IMG/VR virus record: IMGVR_UViG_3300031951_000017
Span: 62,001-126,000 of that record
Reading direction: 5' to 3' (one strand)
Source: a virus
DNA length: 64,000 bases
Positions 26,869-36,018 of the stretch are shown here, piece by piece (the first letter of the stretch is position 1; each line of letters opens with the position of its first letter). The translations under genes and the position numbers were made by a program. Below the pieces are notes generated by a model. The model ran no database searches and was not told the DNA's origin. It was given only the letters and a program-made list of their open reading frames with translations.

Positions 26869-27623
26869 TGACACAATCCGCAACAACTTTAGTTAGCGGT
26901 AATCAAAAGGCAGATAACGATAAAAAAGTAAAAAAAGTTAAGTCAGATAATTACTTTGATGTTAGAGAGGAATCTGCAGTAAGGATGTTTTTATTAACTG
27001 ATTGTGTAATTGAAAGAAATCAAATATACAATCAGTTTTTAAGAGCTCCGTTAGATAAGATGATATCTTCAATTATAAGAAGATATAAACTATACCGAAA
27101 AGACATGGATTTTGTCGAAATTCACGCAGATACCCATTCTTTTTTGATGACAAAAATTGATAAGTTTAGACCTTCTGAAAATAAGAAAGCTTACTCTTAC
27201 TTTGGTACTATATGTAAAAATTACCTTATGGGTCAAATTATTAAAGACCAGAAGGAGATGAATAGGAAAATATCTTATGAGGACATTTCTTCCGATTTAG
27301 AAGAAAGTAATAGTTTTTCATATAGGATTGATGAGGAAGAAATTGAAACTGACGTATTATTATTAAAATTTGTAACTCAACTCCGCGAATATATAGAAAC
27401 AGAACCATTAACTGAGAACGAAATCAAATTAGGTGACGCCCTAGTTGATTTGTTTGAGAATCATAATTTAATTTTTTCATCCGCGGATAATAATAAATTT
27501 AATAAAAATGTAATTTTATTATCTTTAAGGGAAATGACCAACTTATCTACTAAGGAAATTAGAATATCTCTGAAAAAATTTAAAAAACTTTACGTAGGTA
27601 TAGTTAACGAAGTTTATAAATAA
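26868..27623 (+). CDS. Late sigma factor, gp55-like
   Basis: 251 residues. Region 2-like helices are visible in VEIHADTHSFLMTKIDKFRP and NKKAYSYFGTICKNYLMGQIIKDQKEM, a segment that corresponds to the AxSYF core motif of T4 gp55 and to the -10 recognition region of sigma factors. A C-terminal helix set follows (NVILLSLREMTNLSTKEIRISLKKF) that may be a degenerate region 4. T4 gp55 directs RNA polymerase to late promoters. Length exceeds T4 gp55 (185 residues). Position next to structural genes agrees with the role. Confidence 0.75.
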   Translation: MTQSATTLVSGNQKADNDKKVKKVKSDNYFDVREESAVRMFLLTDCVIERNQIYNQFLRAPLDKMISSIIRRYKLYRKDMDFVEIHADTHSFLMTKIDKFRPSENKKAYSYFGTICKNYLMGQIIKDQKEMNRKISYEDISSDLEESNSFSYRIDEEEIETDVLLLKFVTQLREYIETEPLTENEIKLGDALVDLFENHNLIFSSADNNKFNKNVILLSLREMTNLSTKEIRISLKKFKKLYVGIVNEVYK

Positions 27624-27630
27624 AAAAAAA

Positions 27631-27640
27631 TATATTTATA
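27631..27640 (+). promoter_or_regulatory. TATATTTATA element (late-type motif)
   Basis: TATATTTATA ends 3 nt before the ATG at 27644. If it is a promoter the transcript would be leaderless or start elsewhere. Confidence 0.3.
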
Positions 27641-27643
27641 AAT

Positions 27644-28009
27644 ATGAGTAGACCAAAGAAAAAAGAGATTAATCTAACCAAAGAATCGATGTTATCATTG
27701 ATGCAGGAGATTTATAACGAATTAGTTGAACAAAGAAATACCGCAATCAGGATTCAAAATAAAATGCTGTCAATGATGAAGGAACCTGAAGATATGACAG
27801 TTATTGGACCTGTAATTGAAAAACAACAAAAAATTGTTAATGATTGTGTTGAAAAAAAATTACAATTATCTAAATTACAATCAACAATGTGGGAAAAAAC
27901 ACAAAATAGTGAGATAGAACTTACATTGAACGATTTAGATGAAGGTCTTATAAGTTCTCTAATCGATAGAGAAATTGAGGATGATAAAAACTATAAATTA
28001 AATAAGTAA
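27644..28009 (+). CDS. Small helical hypothetical protein
   Basis: 121 residues, three long helices with heptad-like spacing (MLSLMQEIYNELVEQRNTAIR; IEKQQKIVNDCVEKKLQLSKL) and an acidic C-terminus. Follows the gp55-like gene, which in T4 is served by the co-activator gp33, but no gp33 signature is visible. Overlaps the next gene by 1 nt. Confidence 0.55.
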   Translation: MSRPKKKEINLTKESMLSLMQEIYNELVEQRNTAIRIQNKMLSMMKEPEDMTVIGPVIEKQQKIVNDCVEKKLQLSKLQSTMWEKTQNSEIELTLNDLDEGLISSLIDREIEDDKNYKLNK

Positions 28010-29949
28010 TGCCATTACCTTCAGATAAATTTGATAGTGCCGCAGGTAAAATTGATGGATTCAAAACCTATAAAGAAGTTTCAGCTGGAATCAAGGAACT
28101 CAAAGAAAAAGGTAGTAACTTTGAAGCAGCAGCAAAGGATAAAGCTCAGGGTATATCGTCAAAAGCTCAAGGTCTAACATCACAAGCAGAGTCCACGATA
28201 GCTTCTGCTAAAGATAAGGCAAAACAATTCCAACAACAGGCAACTACACAACTTGACCAACTATTACAATTAATTTCACTTAATACCGGAAATAGTTCAA
28301 GTACTGTTAATGCTTTGAAGGGTATATTTAACAAGGTTATTATTGCAACTTATAAACGAATCCCTGAGATTTTATTACAGGAAGCAATTAATGCAGTTGG
28401 GTGTTCCCAACAACAAGAATTTCAGCCTCAAGTTTTATATATTAAAGTCCCTTCCATTGATTTATTAAACATTCTTTTTTTATCACCAGATGAGCCACCC
28501 GGTAGATTTTGTTATGAAAAAGCACAGCCTCAAAATGGACAAGCTCCATTTGCCATGAATAAACTTCTTAATCAAATATTAAATCAAGAAAATGTACCCT
28601 TTCCTGGTTACATTGGTTTTTCAGGTAAAGAGTTGTTTGATATTGAATACGTAACTGTTGATGACCAAGGAAACTTTGGTGACTTTTATAAAGTAACGTT
28701 GAAAAATCGTTTATCCTTAAATGGTCAGGTACAAAACAAAGTTGGGGATTTTATTGTTGACTACTACAAGTCAATTAAAATTTTTGACGTGGCGTCAGTT
28801 TACCAATTAGTGATGGATTTAATTATGAATTCTTTTTCAATATCCGCTAATATAGGGACAAAACAGGTAGAATTAAAAAGTAAATTTGAGATTATATTAC
28901 AAAGAATTTTAGGTTTGTGTTTTGATAATACAAATGAAATTGACATTGCTGGTACATCAAAAGTATCTGAAACTGACGCAATTGACGAGTCATTTTTTCA
29001 ATTCACAGATATAGACCTCCGTAATATTGAAACCAAATTAAGTAATATTAGTCAAGGGGTAATTGAGTTTGAGAGTTGTGAAAATGTTAAACTTCCTGTA
29101 GATACTGAATTAATTAATTCACAACTTGATTTATTATTTGATGCGGATAATTTAGAAGACCAAATTGAGATTGCTAATAATTTAACCGACGTTATTGCTG
29201 ATAAATGGAAAAATCTATTAACAATACCCTATCTAGATTTTAAATTAAGTTTAGATTTATCTTTTATCAAAGAGTTACCAAAAGCGTTATGTACTGCAAT
29301 ATTATCACCAAAGGTATTATTACCAATTATGATAATGATTAAGGCACTTCAACAACAACTAGAAGCTGTTGACATTGAGGATTTTTTAAAGAAATTTAAA
29401 AAATTTATTATCAATTTTATGTCTAAATTAGGTGCAATATTTTTAGAAGAGTTATTTAAAGTCCTTAAAAAAGAAATAAGAAAACTTATCGCTTCAATAA
29501 TCTCTGACATTCAAGATGAAAGAGTTCAAAAGGCATATTTAATTATTTCCCAACTAGTTGAGGTAATTGAGATTGTTGTGTCTTTAATTAAAGATTATAG
29601 AAGTTGTAAATCTTTAATTGATGAAATATTAGCATTACTGAGATTAGCTGGTAATTTAGTAGGAAACCAATTACCATTCCCATTAGCGTTTGGTGCTCAA
29701 CTAAGGAGTGGTACTTCAGGGATACGTTCATTTATAAATACTATTGAGGAGATGCAGAAACTAGGAATACCTACAGGACCAATGCCCGACGGGTCACCAA
29801 ATTTAGGTATAATTTCAATGTTTTCACAATTACAAGGTCAAGAAAAAGAATCGGCCCAAAACTCTAAAACCACAACCGCATTACCAGCATTAACAGTATT
29901 ACCAGTAATGGTAACACAACCTGACCAAGCTGACGGATTAATACAATAG
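28009..29949 (+). CDS. Putative virion structural protein (baseplate or tail region)
   Basis: 646 residues. An Ala/Gln/Lys-rich N-terminal helical region (KDKAQGISSKAQG repeats, about 45-80) is followed by beta segments with a Cys and Pro-rich stretch (SPDEPPGRFCYEKA) and a long helical C-terminal half with amphipathic repeats (LEELFKVLKKEIRKLIASIISD). No transmembrane signal. Located directly before a gp5-like baseplate gene, so baseplate or tail-tube role is likely. Family not recognised. Confidence 0.6.
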   Translation: MPLPSDKFDSAAGKIDGFKTYKEVSAGIKELKEKGSNFEAAAKDKAQGISSKAQGLTSQAESTIASAKDKAKQFQQQATTQLDQLLQLISLNTGNSSSTVNALKGIFNKVIIATYKRIPEILLQEAINAVGCSQQQEFQPQVLYIKVPSIDLLNILFLSPDEPPGRFCYEKAQPQNGQAPFAMNKLLNQILNQENVPFPGYIGFSGKELFDIEYVTVDDQGNFGDFYKVTLKNRLSLNGQVQNKVGDFIVDYYKSIKIFDVASVYQLVMDLIMNSFSISANIGTKQVELKSKFEIILQRILGLCFDNTNEIDIAGTSKVSETDAIDESFFQFTDIDLRNIETKLSNISQGVIEFESCENVKLPVDTELINSQLDLLFDADNLEDQIEIANNLTDVIADKWKNLLTIPYLDFKLSLDLSFIKELPKALCTAILSPKVLLPIMIMIKALQQQLEAVDIEDFLKKFKKFIINFMSKLGAIFLEELFKVLKKEIRKLIASIISDIQDERVQKAYLIISQLVEVIEIVVSLIKDYRSCKSLIDEILALLRLAGNLVGNQLPFPLAFGAQLRSGTSGIRSFINTIEEMQKLGIPTGPMPDGSPNLGIISMFSQLQGQEKESAQNSKTTTALPALTVLPVMVTQPDQADGLIQ

Positions 29950-29951
29950 TT

Positions 29952-30164
29952 ATGTCATCAGATATTAGAAAAAAAATATTAGAAGTTTCTCAAAATTGTT
30001 CAGAAAGAACAAATAAAGAACTTATTGAGTCTATGGATTTTTTAAAACAGGATTTTGAACAAACTAAGAGTAATATCATACATCTTACAAAACATTTAGA
30101 TGGGATAGAATCCGTTTATAACAAAATATTAACAGAATACGAAAAACGAATAAATGGTAGATAA
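29952..30164 (+). CDS. Small coiled-coil protein
   Basis: 70 residues, one continuous amphipathic helix with heptads (ELIESMDFLKQDFEQTKSNIIHLTKHLDG is the core, about 21-49). Its end overlaps the next start by 11 nt. Likely an oligomeric adaptor for the baseplate proteins that flank it. Unassigned. Confidence 0.55.
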   Translation: MSSDIRKKILEVSQNCSERTNKELIESMDFLKQDFEQTKSNIIHLTKHLDGIESVYNKILTEYEKRINGR

Positions 30165-31698
30165 ACTTAAAGATAGTAAAATAATTTTTCCTGGTGAGGT
30201 CATTAGTAACCAAGACCCGTTATTTTTAGGTAGAATTAGAGCTAAAGATAAAACTAAAAATTTTTTAGATATCGTTGGTGCTAATCAAATAATATATTTG
30301 AATGAAACTAAAACTGACCTCGCTAAAGAATATTGGTGGGATAAGGAAAAAGACCCTTTTGTTTTTAACTCATTATTACCGATTGAATTGGGTACACGAC
30401 CCAAGGAAGGTGAGTACATTAACATTATATATATGAACAAGGATGTTAATTACCAAGACCAATATTATATCCAACCACCCCCTTCACAAATAACAAATAT
30501 TGGTAGGGACGTATACGAAAGTGCAGTTGGTAATACCGGACAAGGTTCACAAAATAAATCAGGTCCCGCATTAAAAGACACCTCAAATAAAACAGCTCCT
30601 GAGTCCTTTGGGGTGTTCCCAGAACCTAATGACACGGCAATTCTAGGTAGGAGTACATCTGATTTAATTATTCGTGATGATATTGAATCGGGTCACTCCT
30701 CAATTATGTTACGTTCTGGAAAATGTGAAACTTTAAAATCTAACACAAAACCTCTTCCCTATGATAAAAGAGCATTTATACAATTATCAGATTTTTCAAC
30801 AACTATAAATCCACCTGATAGTTTTTCATTTAATAATGTTTCTGAGGATGAACAACTTATTCGTTATTTAATTGAGTGGAATGTTCTTAATTTAGAAAAC
30901 CAATTTGATAGTTTTATATTTAATTTAACAATATATGAGTTAGCACCTAAAGATATTTTTACAACATCTAATTTTAATGAAAATACCCCATTAGGTTCAA
31001 ATGCAAAACTTTTTAAGACTTATACTTTTTATAATAAAACAAAAAATGATGTTGTAAAAATTACAAATAAATTATTAAAAGGTTTCAAAGACGGGACATG
31101 GAATTTACCTGATAGTCCTAAAGGAACTATTACTAATCAGTTTCCATTTGCATTTAGAGCTAATCCATTAACTTATAAATGGTTTGATGACCCAACCACA
31201 CCACAATTTGCTAATTTAAATTTAGTATATCCTAGAATAAGAATTTCACCTGCAAGTATTTTATCAGGATTTGGATTACAAGCTAATCCTGAACAGGAAG
31301 GACCACCGACAAAATCAACGCCATCTACATCTAAAATTAATACTAGTAACGCTAATAGAAATACCTTTGGTGTACAGGGTGCAAATAAGTTATTCTTATT
31401 ATCTCACAATTCATCTATAAGTGACAAAGGTGTAATTGATTTATCTAATTCAATTTATGGATTATCTCAACAACAAATAATGTCTGAGGTATATCCAAAA
31501 ACTGAACCAATGGTTAGGGGTGAACAATTAATGAAATTACTAGATTTAATGGTTAAATTTATGATTGCTCACGTACATCCTTTCCACGGAGTCCCACCAG
31601 TACCGACTGCATCGGACGGTACAACATCGGCACAGATACTTACAGAATTACAAAATGCACCTAATAATATTCTAAATCAAAATATCCGAATTAATTGA
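30154..31698 (+). CDS. Baseplate hub or spike-like protein with OB fold (gp5-like)
   Basis: 514 residues. The N-terminal segment FPGEVISNQDPLFLGRIRAKD matches the OB-fold start of T4 gp5 and VgrG-type hubs. A long variable middle and a C-terminal segment (LMKLLDLMVKFMIAHVHPFHGVPPVPT) follow; the His/Pro-rich end is common in phage baseplate hub proteins. No lysozyme domain (Glu/Asp/Thr triad region) is visible, unlike T4 gp5. Role: central baseplate spike or hub component. Fold call moderate. Confidence 0.6.
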   Translation: MVDKLKDSKIIFPGEVISNQDPLFLGRIRAKDKTKNFLDIVGANQIIYLNETKTDLAKEYWWDKEKDPFVFNSLLPIELGTRPKEGEYINIIYMNKDVNYQDQYYIQPPPSQITNIGRDVYESAVGNTGQGSQNKSGPALKDTSNKTAPESFGVFPEPNDTAILGRSTSDLIIRDDIESGHSSIMLRSGKCETLKSNTKPLPYDKRAFIQLSDFSTTINPPDSFSFNNVSEDEQLIRYLIEWNVLNLENQFDSFIFNLTIYELAPKDIFTTSNFNENTPLGSNAKLFKTYTFYNKTKNDVVKITNKLLKGFKDGTWNLPDSPKGTITNQFPFAFRANPLTYKWFDDPTTPQFANLNLVYPRIRISPASILSGFGLQANPEQEGPPTKSTPSTSKINTSNANRNTFGVQGANKLFLLSHNSSISDKGVIDLSNSIYGLSQQQIMSEVYPKTEPMVRGEQLMKLLDLMVKFMIAHVHPFHGVPPVPTASDGTTSAQILTELQNAPNNILNQNIRIN

Positions 31699-31706
31699 TA
31701 TTTATC
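31697..31706 (+). promoter_or_regulatory. GATATTTATC element with small hairpin
   Basis: The motif GATATTTATC lies 13 nt before the ATG at 31719. ATTTATC at 31700-31706 can pair with GATAAAT just downstream, which includes the first two bases of the start codon, so it could also be a translational hairpin. Confidence 0.3.
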
Positions 31707-31718
31707 TAAAAAAGATAA

Positions 31719-33281
31719 ATGTCAATTCACAGGTCATATTTTTCAAAGAATAATACAATAATTTATAATTCTTTAATCAACACAGGTCAAAATCCTGTTG
31801 TTGATTTATTTTTTGGGTCGTCAAATGGTACGGTCTCTAGTCCTGGTTTTTCTAGATTAATTTTTGATTTAGATTTAAATACTCTATATGAGAAGTACAA
31901 TAATGGGACTTTAGGAAATAATTGTTGTAATGTGGTAACTACGACCACAACTAATTCAACTATTACCACTACAACTACCACGTCACCATTTTGTGTACCA
32001 AATATGAAACACGTATTAATGATGACCAATACTATAAAATTTGATGATTCATTAATCAACACATATAATTCTGATGATAGGTTACGTGCAACATCATTTG
32101 ATTTAGTTCTGTTTAGAATACCAAAAACCAATGATGGATTTCCACAATATTGGGATGAGGGTGTTGGGTATGACTATTATAATACTAATAAAACATTGAT
32201 TAAGGACAATGGTTATATTAACTTAACTGACCCAGAACAAGATAAACAAGTATCTGATAGACCTTCAAATTGGTACCAAGGAACGACATTAGAATTTTGG
32301 GGAACTCCTGGTATATATGATAACAAAAACTCAGGGACAACTAACTATTCAGGTCTTACAATAATTGCAAAACAACATTTTGAATTTGGTAATGAGGACA
32401 TCAATTTTGATATGACAGATGAAATTAATGGAATATTAACTGGTCAAATAACTGGTGTCACGGGATGGGGAATTGCGTTCTTACCTGACTTTGAGAACAT
32501 TACGGGACTAACATCTAATTATTCGGTTTCTTTTTTCTCAAGACATACTCAAACATTCTATGAACCATTTTTATTAACAACATATGATGATATAATCCAA
32601 GATGATAGAAATCTCTTTGTTGAGTTTCAAAATAATAAATTATACCTTTATGTTAATATTGGTGGTAAAATGCAGAATTTAGACACCGCACCAACTGTTT
32701 CTATATTTGACTCAAATGGTGACCCACTTACAGGAATGACAGATTTACCTTCTTGTCAGAGGACTTTAGGTGTTTATGAAGTATCTCTTCCCGAATTTGT
32801 TGGTTATTTTACACCTTGTACATTTACCGATAAATGGTCAAATGTATACTATAATGGTATAAAACTACCTGGCATTGAAAATGAATTTATTTTACAACCA
32901 TTTAATAAAAAATTCAAGATAGGCTCATTGTCAGTTGACCCACAAATCTATGGATTTGATTTTTACGGAATTAAACAAGATGAGAAAATATTAAATACTG
33001 ATATTAGGAAGGTGGGTGTTGTAATTAAAAAAGCTTATACTACTAATACACTTTTACCTTACGTTGACGCAAGTTATCGAATATATGTTAGAGAAGGTAC
33101 CACTGAGGTTCAGGTACAAGATTGGACAACAATTAATAGGACCCCAAATGAGTATTATTTTATATTTGACACTAGAGATAAAATACCAAATGAATATTAC
33201 ATTGATATTAAAGTAGAATCTAGTGGTCAAATAGATACTTATAAAAAACAGATTAAATTCCAAATAGTAAACAAAAAATGA
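31719..33281 (+). CDS. Virion structural protein with Thr tracts
   Basis: 520 residues. Two Thr tracts (about 71-88, TTTTNSTITTTTTT) separate an N-terminal region from a long beta-rich body with LTGQITGVTGWGIAF, FFSRHTQTFYEPF and PGIENEFILQPF; the C-terminal third has immunoglobulin-like strands (EVQVQDWTTINRTPNEYYF). Likely a baseplate wedge, tail-tip or fibre-base protein. Thr tracts link it to the mucin-like appendage genes. The stop overlaps the next gene by 4 nt. Confidence 0.6.
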   Translation: MSIHRSYFSKNNTIIYNSLINTGQNPVVDLFFGSSNGTVSSPGFSRLIFDLDLNTLYEKYNNGTLGNNCCNVVTTTTTNSTITTTTTTSPFCVPNMKHVLMMTNTIKFDDSLINTYNSDDRLRATSFDLVLFRIPKTNDGFPQYWDEGVGYDYYNTNKTLIKDNGYINLTDPEQDKQVSDRPSNWYQGTTLEFWGTPGIYDNKNSGTTNYSGLTIIAKQHFEFGNEDINFDMTDEINGILTGQITGVTGWGIAFLPDFENITGLTSNYSVSFFSRHTQTFYEPFLLTTYDDIIQDDRNLFVEFQNNKLYLYVNIGGKMQNLDTAPTVSIFDSNGDPLTGMTDLPSCQRTLGVYEVSLPEFVGYFTPCTFTDKWSNVYYNGIKLPGIENEFILQPFNKKFKIGSLSVDPQIYGFDFYGIKQDEKILNTDIRKVGVVIKKAYTTNTLLPYVDASYRIYVREGTTEVQVQDWTTINRTPNEYYFIFDTRDKIPNEYYIDIKVESSGQIDTYKKQIKFQIVNKK

Positions 33282-33889
33282 GAAAGATAAGACTAACTGA
33301 AAGTCAATTAATAAAGATTATTAAAAATGTCATAAATGAAGGAATAGATACTCCTAATTTCATTAATGACATTTTAGAAAAAATAGGTGATGTTGGTTAT
33401 AAAGGATTAACCGAAATCGAACAAACAATGATTGATTCATTTTCAAATGATATGTTTGATAAAGATAACATAATATTTTTAATTAATAAAAAAATAGCTA
33501 AGGGGGGGTTAAAATCTTTATCCGAAATTGAACTTTCATTCTATGAGGACAACTCACCAATTACTGACGAAGACGATGGAGGTCAAGATTATGTTGGTGT
33601 TTGGGATTATGAAAACCCACAAAGTGATTTAAATGGTATGCAATTTAGGTATCGTTCATCATATGATGAGGACGATGGTTTAATACATGAAGGTGAGCTA
33701 ATTGTTGGTGATTATAGTTTTTTTGGGAATGTTTATTGTGATATTGAGGGGAACTATGACACTTGTAGTTTTGAAACGGATGATGATGAACTTTTATTTG
33801 AAGTATTTAAGGGTAGTGAAAAAGAAGTTAGAAGATTTTTTGAACAGGTCTGTGACGATTTAAAAGGAAATTTTAATGAAATGTTATGA
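33278..33889 (+). CDS. Hypothetical protein with basic N-terminal leader ending at I-N-E/G
   Basis: 203 residues. It begins MRKIRLTESQLIKIIKNVINEG, a basic amphipathic leader of 21 residues ending in I-N-E before Gly, which fits the T4 prohead-protease consensus ([I/L]-x-E before A/G/S). The rest is acidic, ending in an Asp/Glu-rich, aromatic domain (DYENPQSDLNGMQF, CDDLKGNFNEM). Possible internal head or neck protein. Overlaps flanking genes by 4 nt each. Confidence 0.55.
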   Translation: MRKIRLTESQLIKIIKNVINEGIDTPNFINDILEKIGDVGYKGLTEIEQTMIDSFSNDMFDKDNIIFLINKKIAKGGLKSLSEIELSFYEDNSPITDEDDGGQDYVGVWDYENPQSDLNGMQFRYRSSYDEDDGLIHEGELIVGDYSFFGNVYCDIEGNYDTCSFETDDDELLFEVFKGSEKEVRRFFEQVCDDLKGNFNEML

Positions 33890-34344
33890 GAAATATAGAA
33901 CACAAAATAACTAGATTACTAAGAGAAGAAACTGAAAGATATATGTTTTTCAGTAATTTAGAACAAATGAGAAGACAATGCGATTTATTGTTAGATTTAG
34001 ACCAAAACCAAGTTGAGGGGATTCTTAAAAATGGACACGATTGGGCTCAAGACCACATTGCGGAAGCTAAGAACAATATGGACCAAGTTTTTGATTTCTT
34101 AATGAATGAAACTAAAAGTACTCATAAGATGCAAGATGAGGTTAGGTATCCGATGGAACCCGAAACAATGATGGAAGGACGTAAAAAATCAGGTACTAAA
34201 CTTTGTGCTAGAGGTAAAGCCGCCGCAAAATCAAAATTTAAAGTATATCCTAGTGCTTACGCTAATGGTTACGCAGTTCAAGTGTGTAAAGGTACCAAAC
34301 CAGGATTAGACGGAAAGAAAAAATGTTCGTCACCATATTGTTAG
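33886..34344 (+). CDS. Small Cys-containing phage protein
   Basis: 152 residues. N-terminal helix (RNIEHKITRLLREETERY), middle helical part, then KLCARGKAAAKSKFKVYPS followed by YANGYAVQVCKG and a KKKCSSPYC tail; four Cys may bind metal. The KxYPSAYANGYAVQVCKG word is common in small proteins of large phages and algal viruses, but I know no function. Ends 45 nt before the next gene; the promoter for that gene begins in its last codons. Confidence 0.55.
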   Translation: MRNIEHKITRLLREETERYMFFSNLEQMRRQCDLLLDLDQNQVEGILKNGHDWAQDHIAEAKNNMDQVFDFLMNETKSTHKMQDEVRYPMEPETMMEGRKKSGTKLCARGKAAAKSKFKVYPSAYANGYAVQVCKGTKPGLDGKKKCSSPYC

Positions 34345-34368
34345 TATAGAATTTTTGTCATATCTTTG
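34338..34368 (+). promoter_or_regulatory. Bacteroidota-type promoter TTG-N20-TATCTTTG
   Basis: TTG at 34338-34340, exactly 20 nt, then TATCTTTG at 34361-34368, a perfect TAnnTTTG -7 box. The gap from box to ATG (20 nt) resembles the other promoters of this class in the window. The -33 element overlaps the stop codon region of the upstream gene. Confidence 0.7.
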
Positions 34369-34388
34369 TCGTATTAATCATAAATGAT

Positions 34389-34802
34389 ATGAACAATTTT
34401 AAAAAACTATACGTTAAATTACGTATTCAATTACGTAATTTGATGACACAACCAGAACATTATTTGGAAGAAAAAAAATACACATCAATGTGTGTTTCAG
34501 TGGCAAAGACTCTAATTTCATTACCTGATTCTGAACTTATATATACCCCACAAAGTTACAAATACTACATTAAAAATGTAAGGTTGGGGATTTATATGGT
34601 TATTAATAATGATGTACTATCTGTGACTAATCATTCATACTCATATGAAGTCAAATTATCAGGTAAAAGTTCAAGAATTTTAACAAATAATTTTGATTAT
34701 CATCTCGAAAAAAGAGGACAAGAGTTTGATTTAGAAATGATAAAACAAATTAAAGAGTCGTTATCTTCTGTATATAATAAACTAGAAATTACGAATAAGT
34801 AA
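34389..34802 (+). CDS. Hypothetical protein under a host-type promoter
   Basis: 137 residues, basic, no membrane segment. A KYTSMCVSVAKTLISLPDSELIY stretch, cut into shorter pieces, has alternating hydrophobic residues. Its own TTG-N20-TATCTTTG promoter suggests early or host-polymerase-driven expression, so it may act on the host. It converges with the next minus-strand gene, overlapping it by 14 nt. Family unknown. Confidence 0.55.
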   Translation: MNNFKKLYVKLRIQLRNLMTQPEHYLEEKKYTSMCVSVAKTLISLPDSELIYTPQSYKYYIKNVRLGIYMVINNDVLSVTNHSYSYEVKLSGKSSRILTNNFDYHLEKRGQEFDLEMIKQIKESLSSVYNKLEITNK

Positions 34803-35748
34803 TTTTTTTCAAGTGATTTTTAATACTCTCAACTAATCTTGTAAACAAAATTTCTTCGTTAGTTTTTTTCTTCTTTGGTTTATACGATACCATTTTAGGT
34901 TTATTTCCTGTACCTGTCTTTGGGTTTGATTTTTCAGCTTTTCTCTTCTGAGCACAAGCTGATTTTTTTTGACTATCTGACATTTTTCCAGCCACCCCTG
35001 CTGCACGACATTTAGGATATGCTTTATCTGATGCCTCAGGTCTCCCACAAGGAGGATGTTTACCATTTTTATCTCTTTTACAGATATTAACCCAAGGACC
35101 CTTTGGTTGTTTACTACCTTTTGGTTTTTTCTTAGTACCGAACCAAACGGCTAAATCCTCTTTAATTGTATGTACATCATGTGTGGGTAATTTATATCCA
35201 CTTTCAGGATGTTTTTCCCACACACCAACAACCTTTTTTGTGTTGTTTTTTAATTTTTTTTGTTTTTTTGTCGTATTAACCGGGTGTTTTGAAAACTCAC
35301 TAAAAGGACCTAGCTCTTGTTTTCTCCATTTTTTTAACCCTAACTCTATCGGTCCTGTATAAGGTCCTGATGAGACCCAAGAATCTGTTGCTTCACGTAA
35401 AAAATCTTTTATTTTCTTTTTTAAACTATCCATATTTTCTTTTAGATTGTAATCATTATTCAAAATACCTCCATCTTCATCATTTTGTTCAGGATGTTTT
35501 TTACTATTTAAAGATATTTTTCTTGTCTTTTTTTCTAATTTATTAGCGACTTTTCTTGGCTCATCCATTTTACCATCGTAACTATCATAAGCTAATAAAG
35601 CATTATTATACTTAGATACAGGTTCAGTAAATGGGGTTAAACTATCCTTATCAAACATTCTTGTTCCTGGTTGTAACGGAGCTTGGTATTTTCCTACCGA
35701 TGTATTTGTGGAAGTTGCCTCATTTATTTTATTTTTTTTGTAATTCAT
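34789..35748 (-). CDS. Lys-rich protein with Cys motif and I-N-E/A leader
   Basis: I take the ATG at 35746-35748 as start (319 residues): the longer form begins with a phenylalanine-rich stretch encoded in the promoter region of the divergent gene. From this start the N-terminus is MNYKKNKINEATSTNTS, with I-N-E before Ala as in the capsid protein cleavage site. The C-terminal third is basic: WVNICKRDKNGKHPPCGR, YPKCRAAG, SACAQKRKAEK, resembling a DUF5872-type word found in phage and giant-virus proteins. Probably a DNA-associated internal head protein. Confidence 0.6.
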   Translation of the reverse strand: MNYKKNKINEATSTNTSVGKYQAPLQPGTRMFDKDSLTPFTEPVSKYNNALLAYDSYDGKMDEPRKVANKLEKKTRKISLNSKKHPEQNDEDGGILNNDYNLKENMDSLKKKIKDFLREATDSWVSSGPYTGPIELGLKKWRKQELGPFSEFSKHPVNTTKKQKKLKNNTKKVVGVWEKHPESGYKLPTHDVHTIKEDLAVWFGTKKKPKGSKQPKGPWVNICKRDKNGKHPPCGRPEASDKAYPKCRAAGVAGKMSDSQKKSACAQKRKAEKSNPKTGTGNKPKMVSYKPKKKKTNEEILFTRLVESIKNHLKKITYS

Positions 35749-35767
35749 AAAATTTACCCTATATTTG
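35737..35767 (+). promoter_or_regulatory. Bacteroidota-type promoter TTTG-N19-TATATTTG
   Basis: TTTG at 35737-35740, 19 nt, TATATTTG at 35760-35767, then 17 nt to the ATG at 35785. It overlaps the start region of the divergent gene, so it may also interfere with it. Confidence 0.65.
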
Positions 35768-35784
35768 TATAAATATTTGATTTT

Positions 35785-36018
35785 ATGGAACAGACAGAAG
35801 AAACAGAAAAACAACCATTAGGTTCGTTATTTGGAACGATTAATTACTATAGTCTTGATGACTTAGATAGATTTGTTGCGTCCATGCAAAAAGACCAGGC
35901 AGTGTATTGTTTGATTCAATCAGTACATCTAGGGTTTCAAAAACAAATTTTCTCAATGCAGGAAATTGAAGTACTTTCAAAATGTTTACGTTTAATAGTT
36001 CAAAAAGATGAAAAATAG
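35785..36018 (+). CDS. Small acidic hypothetical protein
   Basis: 77 residues, helical, with NYYSLDDLDRFVASMQKDQAVYC and a C-terminal helix FSMQEIEVLSKCLR. Driven by its own TAnnTTTG promoter and overlapping the secreted protein gene by 11 nt, so the two are likely coexpressed. No family recognised. Confidence 0.55.
   Translation: MEQTEETEKQPLGSLFGTINYYSLDDLDRFVASMQKDQAVYCLIQSVHLGFQKQIFSMQEIEVLSKCLRLIVQKDEK

Noticed and set aside
30154-31698. Lysozyme domain in the gp5-like hub
   Set aside because: No lysozyme catalytic pattern is visible; only the OB-type N-terminus and a His/Pro-rich end.
34789-35814. Longer start for the Lys-rich minus-strand gene
   Set aside because: The added 22 residues are Phe/Lys-rich, lie in the divergent promoter and begin inside the neighbouring gene; ATG at 35748 fits the leader pattern.
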